A DNA stretch of 64,000 nucleotides from Nothophaeocryptopus gaeumannii (lineage: Eukaryota; Ascomycota; Dothideomycetes; Mycosphaerellales; Mycosphaerellaceae): positions 806,001 to 870,000 of the forward strand of contig JASISA010000023.1 in NCBI GenBank assembly GCA_031771865.1, given 5' to 3'. Under the pieces are notes generated by a model that searched no databases, had not been told where the DNA came from, and saw nothing but the letters and a program-made list of their open reading frames with translations. Both the position numbers and the translations under genes were made by a program. Shown one piece after another: positions 57,415 through 64,000 of the stretch (positions are counted from its first letter, which is position 1; every line of letters begins with the position of its first letter).

Positions 57415-59639
57415 ATGCCACACTACCAATGTGTCCGGGCCGACACAGCGCCTCAGACCAACCAGCAAGCCGATCCGAAGACACAAGCGCAATCTCTGGA
57501 TTCACCTGCTCCACTAGCTCGCGGGGACAAGGTGGATCTGCCACCAGCCGCACATCCGACCAGCTTCTTGCTACGATGGCGTCTACGAGGTGTGCTGTCA
57601 GCAATGTTGGCACTCATCACGCTGCTCCTGATATCAGGAGATGCTTTCAGCCCTTGCTCGGTGGGCGTTCTTGACTCTTCCATAGAGACTGTTGGCTCGG
57701 CGACTCACTTTGCACGGGCTGCAAGTGAGATGCTCCTTGAGGTCTTTCAGGTGTATCCACCCGTGCTGACCGTCACTCCCGAGGGAATTCTGGAAATCAC
57801 CGATGGCTCCTCGAACGCTAGCCTTGCTGTTATACCTAGCAAACAGCCTACCTGCCAAGAGACACTTGTAGTGCACACCTTTGCTGCATCCTATGGTCAG
57901 CCATATGTCGGTACTTACACGCCTCCATCATGCGACTTCAATCGAGTGAGCTGGAATCTGACTGTTCTGTCTGCTGGCAGACAGTTCGACAGGTTAGGAT
58001 CCGTATTCTTCGGGGATATGGAGCTGTTTCGTACATCAACCGCGGAACCAACAAAGACTGGTATCGAATGGACCTATCTCAAGGACATGACCAACTTCCT
58101 CTCGCTATTCAAGACGGAGCAGACTATTATCTTCGATCTTGGAAACTTGATTACAGATGTATACACCGCTCCTTTCAATGTCACACTTACGGCAGCATTC
58201 TTCACCGCCGATGACTCAATCGTCCCAGCCGATCTTGTTGTCCCAATCTCCAAGCGACTCGGCGCTTCCGGACAGCCAAGCTACTTCCAAGTCCCAAATG
58301 AGACCGCATCAAATACTGTGACTCTACCACAAAACATCAAAAGAGCAGTGTTCACGGTCGCAGCTACGGGCCAGAGTGAGGAAGAGGTATGGAGTCCACC
58401 TGACCCGCACCGTACCATAACATACTGATTAGCTACTAGTTCTGGTGGCGCAATGTACTTCAGTCTCAGGTCGACACTTTCCCTTCATCCGGCACTCTCT
58501 ACGGCTTTTCACCGTTTCGCGAAGTACAGCTTTTCATCGATGATGCCATTGCCGGTGTCGCTTGGCCGTTCCCTATCATTTTCACAGGCGGCGTCGTGCC
58601 CGGACTTTGGCTCCCAATCGTTGGAATAGACGCATTCGATCTCAAAGAAGACGAAATAGACATTACACCGTGGCTGCCGCTGCTCTGCGATGGCAACAAA
58701 CACTCTTTTACCCTGCGTGTTTCAGGGTTGAACGATACCGGAAATGGATCTGCCATCCTTTCCGGTACAACGGACAACCACTGGTTGATCAGCGGGAAGA
58801 TCTTCGCCTGGCTCGACACGCCTGGGCACATCACCACAGGTAACCGTCTCGAGAGCCATACCCCAAGTCCAAGCTTTGCAGTTTCATCGCTAGTCTTGGA
58901 GTCGAGTAATGGCTCAAACGAAACTTTGGTCTATCACGTTAGCGCTCAGCGCGAGCTCTCATTCCAATCCACTCTAGACTTGTCTAATGGAAGTACACAT
59001 GCCTATTGGAGGCAAAGTCTTTCGTTTTCAAATGCTGCGAACTATACCGACATGGGCAATGTGTCAACGAATCATCAGCACACCAACGGCCAAGACGCTG
59101 CCGCCAGTGGTTATGCGAAGCGTTACAGCTACCCCTTGTATGCCTCCAGCATCACAGGCTACACTGGCGACAACCTCACTCTCTCCGCTAGCGTCAGTCG
59201 GGGCAAGGAAGTCCAGACCGTGGGTCAGCCAGTCTTCCCAATAGGTCTAGAATCCTTCACGGATAGTGAAGGTTTGCATGCTGCTCTGCATTCCTTTCAA
59301 GGTGCATCGCTCTCGACAACGCAGAATGGCACTGCCTTCTACACAGCGAATCAAACTTCGAAAACATCGTTCAGCTTCGGCACAACTGAGCAGGACATGA
59401 CGTTCGCGGGAGTGCGTGCAACCTACAATAATGCTACTGGATACAACTTCCCGACGATTACGCAAAGCGATGAGTTGTTTCATCGCCATGTGCTGGCGGT
59501 TAATGGAACCGTCGTCGAAGATCAAGAAACGTTGATTCAGACGACTGTGGAACATGAACACGGGCAATCGCTGAGCGGCGGTCGTGGCCTGCTCCTATCT
59601 GGCATTCCGGGACGTGGAGGGACACTTCGTGATGTATGA
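57415..59639 (+). CDS. PNGase A-like peptide-N-glycosidase/amidase, type II membrane
   Basis: Exons 57415-58386 and 58440-59639 (53-nt intron with two possible acceptors; the second, ctactag, restores EEE|FWWRNVL) give 723 residues. A single membrane segment at about residues 60-75 (SAMLALITLLLIS) follows a polar N-terminus, so the catalytic part faces the lumen or outside. Family marks include VYPPVLTVTPEG, CDFNRVSWNLTVLSAGRQFDRLGSVFFGDMELFRTSTAEP and IVFDLGN-like strands. GTLYGFSPFREVQLFIDDAIAGVAWPFPIIFTGGVVPGLW and YSYPLYASS follow. PNGase A removes N-glycans from glycopeptides; many fungal homologues are uncharacterised. Abundant N-glycosylation sites fit a secretory route. Confidence 0.87.
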
Positions 59640-62600
59640 TCGAATGGTGGAAGATGATGGTTTGGCAATCGAAAAGACGGAGAACGTTAACCGCGGGTTT
59701 TGTTCGGACTCCTCGGCTTGGTGGGTGAATTGCTAACCTTGAGAGGCAGGCACATGCGGATGCATTCCTCACTAGATCATTTCTTGACCAATTGTCCTCC
59801 TGCGAGGTGTTGTTGTACGCTTACTTCTGCTTTCCGTACAACAGTGAAGACGCACATGAACGTCAAGTGAATGGGTCGCATGGCCGTGCACAATGCTTTA
59901 CTCCGTTCGTGGCGTCAAGCTCTCCGGCGCGCATCTCACCGCCGTCCACTCTCCGCTCTCCGACCCAGCTATTCACCTGATTTTTAATCTTTCAACTGAT
60001 TCTTGCACAAACGTTTACAATCACACCCATGGCCTCTCTGACGGACTTCGCCATATCGTCGCCAAGGCAAGCCGTCCAAGTTGACTTTGAAGGTTTGCGC
60101 TAATGTATTCCTATTGACTCGGCTATTCTACGGCTGCCCCGGACCTCCTCCACCGCCTCGACGTTTAACACCTCGTCGCTTGACTCTTGAGCCGCAGCAA
60201 GCCTTTCTTTGCCTGGGGGTTGCCAAACTCTAACCGTGTCATGAAGGCGAGCTAGCTCAGAACGACATGACACACATAGCCCTTAGTGGGCGACCACGCC
60301 GAAAAGAGCACTTCGTCCGTTCTATTCTTTTGCTGAGCTTTTTCGAGGAACGCGCGCGCAGAAAGGCGTCTGCCTCGCATCGTTGCGTACATGCAGCTTC
60401 TCCGCCCTACATCCAAGAGGCTGGTCGTGGCTGTCTGCGGAGCGTCCTGAGGCGCATGGTCTGCCTGGTTCACACACCTTGGCTCGGCAACTTCATTCCG
60501 GACATCGTGGTCTGTAGATCGCGACTACAGGATATAGCCCCTACAAGACTGAGCGGCGGCGGGCATCTGCACACCTTCCGAATGCGGCGTGTCGAAAACG
60601 GTCCCGAACAACCAGACGCCGTCCGAGATATCCCCCTGCTGTGGTTGACTCGCCAAGGCACTGAAGGATTCCACCTGCATCAACTTCCGCAGACGGACGG
60701 CCTTCGGGAGCGGCTCAAATCGTGTCAAACCTGCTGTTTGGACGTGGATTCCATAGCGATACGTTTAATTGCTCACACATGCTTTCCAGTTGGCCTGATG
60801 GAGCCAGACAAAATCGAGCAGCCATGCATCACCAACCATGCTTCAAGATAATGTCTCAGGAAAACTCTATATTCCCTACTTATGGACCCCATGCATTCAA
60901 TCCACAGCTTTGGACGTCAGCGTGACAGCGTTTGAACAACCAGGTGTGCCGTCGATCCTATGATCAAGCTTTACAATGCATGCGGAATTGCTCGCTTCGT
61001 TGATGAATGAAGTGGAGTTGCAAGGCGATAAGAGAGGCGTTCGGATCTTCCCACCGACGTCAACTGGGAGGGATTCCGTTCACCGACCCACAGCAGGAGC
61101 TCTTCTTTGGTTGACCCGCTCGAAATAGACGAGACTACGGCGAGGGGCAACGGCCAGTGCAAATAGCCAAGACAACTCTGTCATGATTCGGATCCGATTT
61201 TTGACAAAGGGCAGAGGATGCTTCACTACTCAACACGGAAACGAGCTCTATTTGATAATCTCGCACATGTGAAGAACTGAGACACTGGCACAAGATGTCG
61301 TGGAAGCGGACCACGCGGAACTCGAGATTATGCATAGATCACCGATTCTTGACCCGGCACTTGCGCGGTGGTCGCCAGGCTTTGAGAAGTCTAACAACAA
61401 AAGCGTGACATTCTCCGAGAAGTTTTAGACTGTCGCAGTGCACCTTGGAGTAGGTGGAAGTCTGATACATGTACTCGAGGATGCAAAGAAAGCGACCAGC
61501 AAATCTACGGCCTTGGCAAAGGACATCAGAGTAGTAGCTGTGGCGGTGCAAAACAGGTATCATCTTCTTTGCGACGTCGGTGGAGTTTCAGGCTCATAGC
61601 GATCCGCCTCTGACTCGTGACCTGCAGATGTCGCGGCAAGGCGAGGTCTCCGGCATAATAGATAAGCTTCTTTTAGGAAACAACGACTGGTGAGGTCGAA
61701 TGGAGCCTTGTTTCCTCGACATGCCATCCTTGCAAGCAGCCACGACAGGAGGGATGTAGCAGCGTCTGCGGACAACTTGTCGCGCTGACTAGGTCATGCG
61801 GCTGCAGGGCATTTGCTCGAAGACCGATTCCAGCAAAACGGACATCGGGTCGCAATGGTGTGACAAACGCCAGCATGTCCTTCGCCGAATGGATTCCCTC
61901 ATGCTGTGCAAACTCACTAACAGCTTGTAGTTGGTTTTTCGGGGCGTCTAGACCGCATTAGATGTCACAAGCCAGACCCTTCAGCTTTCTGGTTGTGTCG
62001 CTGAACATCACGAGGGACAGCAACGTCGGTACACACTCCGAAGACGCTTTGAAAGAGCTTTGCACTGCAGTCTGGACTCCAAGCACTGCCAGCGCAGCGC
62101 TCGTGGAGACAGACATCACGACAAGCTCTCCTTGCACGTTGTCCGCGTCGACCTTATCGACCTATAAGGCACTCACAAGATGTGATCGTCGTACAGCATG
62201 CTGCTGATGCTCGTAACGAACGACAACTCATGATGATCACAGCGACTCATCGAATGCATTCCTTCCGCTCATCTCCACTTGGATCCAACTCTAGGCTTAG
62301 ATTATCTTCCCAGACACTATTCAGAGACTTCGACACAGTTTTACACTCAAATGTAGTTCCAGCTGCTTGTTGTTCCTATGGGATATATCGCGGAACCGGA
62401 AGTATGCGTTGCTATGACTGTGTACTTCTCGACACTGAGAACCAAGATACAGGTTCCGACGTCTATCATTTGAGGATATACTGAACAGCCACATGTTCTT
62501 CCTTGCATGGATACGAGAGTGTCCATTACAAGGGGTGTGAGCAGACTACCTAGAGCACCGAAATGCAATCAAGCTCCTGCAAACCAGCTGATCTGTAAAT

Positions 62601-64000
62601 GCTATCCGATTGCTATCAAAGCGGTAGGCAGACCGCAGGAACGCTACGAGACAAACGGGACTTCATTTCGAACACTTGCCTTGGTTGAAGATAACATCGC
62701 TTGATAGGATGAACTGTCCTGAGACTTCAGCTTGAGAGAGTTTCGCTAGCAGAGAGAGCCAGATAGTCTTTCGTGACCTGGCTTCGATGGATCCCGCTCG
62801 CTCTGCTACTGCTGTTCTACCTATCGCTGCTGGTTCATCCTTCGTAGCGAGCTAGCGATCAGCTTCTCGGTGTCTCGTGCTGCGACATGTGCAGTCGACA
62901 TTCTACTTGCGAAGCTTTGATCTGCCTGCAGATTCTCAGCCTCGTCTAGGTATTTCGTTCAAATAAAATCATCTGAGAGACTCTCGAGTGGGATCTGCGC
63001 AGCCGCGTTGTAACTGTTGGGCGTCAAGTTCAGCAGTATCCTTGGCAATCGCGGGCAAGCTTGCGCAGGAGCTGATGACGTTGAGATTGACTTCTGACTG
63101 AAACGCGAGCCGTTGCACGGAATAGGAAGCACTCAGATCCGACGTGCACGCGCAACACCTTCTCGCCTGCCATTCCATGATATGGGAACAACCAGCTAAA
63201 CAGACCGATTGACTCTTATTGCAATACAGATTGATCAAGATGCCGGTTGGAAGAACAGCTATGAGACAGCACCCACAGAGCTTGTTTGCCTTACCACACC
63301 CTTGAGCACGCTTGTCCGGCGAGTCAATAGGTGCTGCATGTGTGCTTCGCACTCAATGCGCTGACAGGAGTTGCCTGTTGCAGTTTTCTGACGTCGCAGT
63401 CAATCAGCTTCGAGGCTGCTCCTTCCGTCGGGCCAAACTCCCTTGCTAACTAGGCAGCATAGGTATACTGTATACACAGCTCACAATACAGACTCCAGTA
63501 GTAACCTTGCCATCGACACAAGTCTGGAATTTCATCTCTGCAACTCTGCGACCAGGAAGAAATCCGCCGCTGCTACAGCATCGACTCGACTCAGTCAATG
63601 AAGCGTTTCATGAAGACTTTGAGTTCAATTCGAATACCAAGGTATTACTCCCGAAGTTCGAGCAAAGACGAAAGGACGGCGCGTTCTTTGGGTTCCGGGT
63701 GCACTGCAGCGTGTCGTTGGCGGCTTCTCGCCTCGATTGAGCACATGCCTGAGAGAACGATTAGCAATGCGCCCCAGTACTGCACAGCCTCGCTAATGTA
63801 GGAACGATGAAAGTCTATCAGAGGGGAATCAGAAAGTTCTCTCAACGCCGCGGAACGACTGCAGAGCAAAAGAGGTACGGTACTAATTATCCTCATCATT
63901 GACCAATGTACACGGGAGCCGAAGGCTTTCACTTACCTGCAGCTGTGTTCTGCCCGCAAAAAGCTGCTCTGCTCGGAACCTCAAAGGATGTGCAAAACAA
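59640..64000. other. Gene-poor right end
   Basis: No supported gene in the last 4.4 kb. At 60029 a well-placed ATG (CACACCCATGG) opens MASLTDFAISSPRQAVQVDFEG, which stops soon after a possible gtttgc donor near 60093. It could be a first exon or a truncated gene, but no continuing exon was found. Short minus-strand frames at 61.1-61.9 kb show no domain. Base composition is like that of the other gene-free parts. Confidence 0.45.

Noticed and set aside
60267..60851. 194-codon plus-strand frame in the right flank
   Set aside because: Biased composition, no motif, no conserved start; not enough to call a gene.
1..64000. CRISPR arrays, bacterial operons, tRNA and rRNA genes
   Set aside because: The repeats at 5.9-8.4 kb lack short identical repeats with spacers, genes have spliceosomal introns, and no tRNA or rRNA signature was recognised by eye; a tRNAscan run would be needed to exclude tRNAs.

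Overview
The window is from a filamentous ascomycete, most likely a dothideomycete; the class-level call is an inference from protein content. The genes are interrupted by short GT-AG introns (mostly 49-69 nt) with CTAAC/CTGAC-like branch sites. The protein set is typical of such fungi: a TRI12-type major facilitator superfamily (MFS) pump, a fungal GT2 polysaccharide synthase, GH76, SWC4, a fungal VDAC, a DUF1279 mitochondrial protein, PNGase A-like, F-box proteins and NACHT/HeLo-type proteins. Exon joins given here were worked out by hand from splice signals and frame, without transcripts.

Layout. 1-10.6 kb is gene-poor and holds decayed tandem repeats, above all a ~198-bp repeat array at about 5.9-8.4 kb. 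10.6-19.6 kb holds a TIM-barrel-like hydrolase, a bacterial-type UDP-HexNAc 6-dehydrogenase, a hyaluronan-synthase-like GT2 polysaccharide synthase and a flavocytochrome b2-like (S)-2-hydroxy-acid oxidoreductase. 20.0-32.4 kb holds a broken MFS gene, a GH76 mannanase, a hotdog thioesterase, a PRISE-like reductase, an EamA-type transporter, an MFS efflux pump and a small unknown protein. 32.7-37.7 kb holds a head-to-head pair: a protein with a HeLo-like helical N-terminus plus a pseudokinase, and an intact kinase fused to a seven-blade WD40 propeller. 39.0-47.3 kb holds VDAC, a secreted carboxylesterase, an F-box relic, an intact F-box protein and SWC4. 47.6-52.6 kb holds an unknown gene, its decayed tandem copy and the relic of a NACHT (NLR-like) gene. 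53.7-59.6 kb holds a DUF1279 protein, a small unknown protein and a PNGase A-like protein. 59.7-64 kb shows no convincing gene.

Two groupings may be functional. The UDP-sugar dehydrogenase next to the GT2 synthase resembles the precursor-plus-polymerase pairing of uronic-acid polysaccharide loci. The divergent HeLo-like pseudokinase and kinase-WD40 genes have the parts of a necroptosis-like pair (active sensor kinase and pseudokinase with a helical N-terminus), with a dead NLR-like gene 14 kb away. Both groupings are hypotheses. Several gene 5' ends (dehydrogenase, GH76, kinase-WD40) could not be fixed by reading alone.
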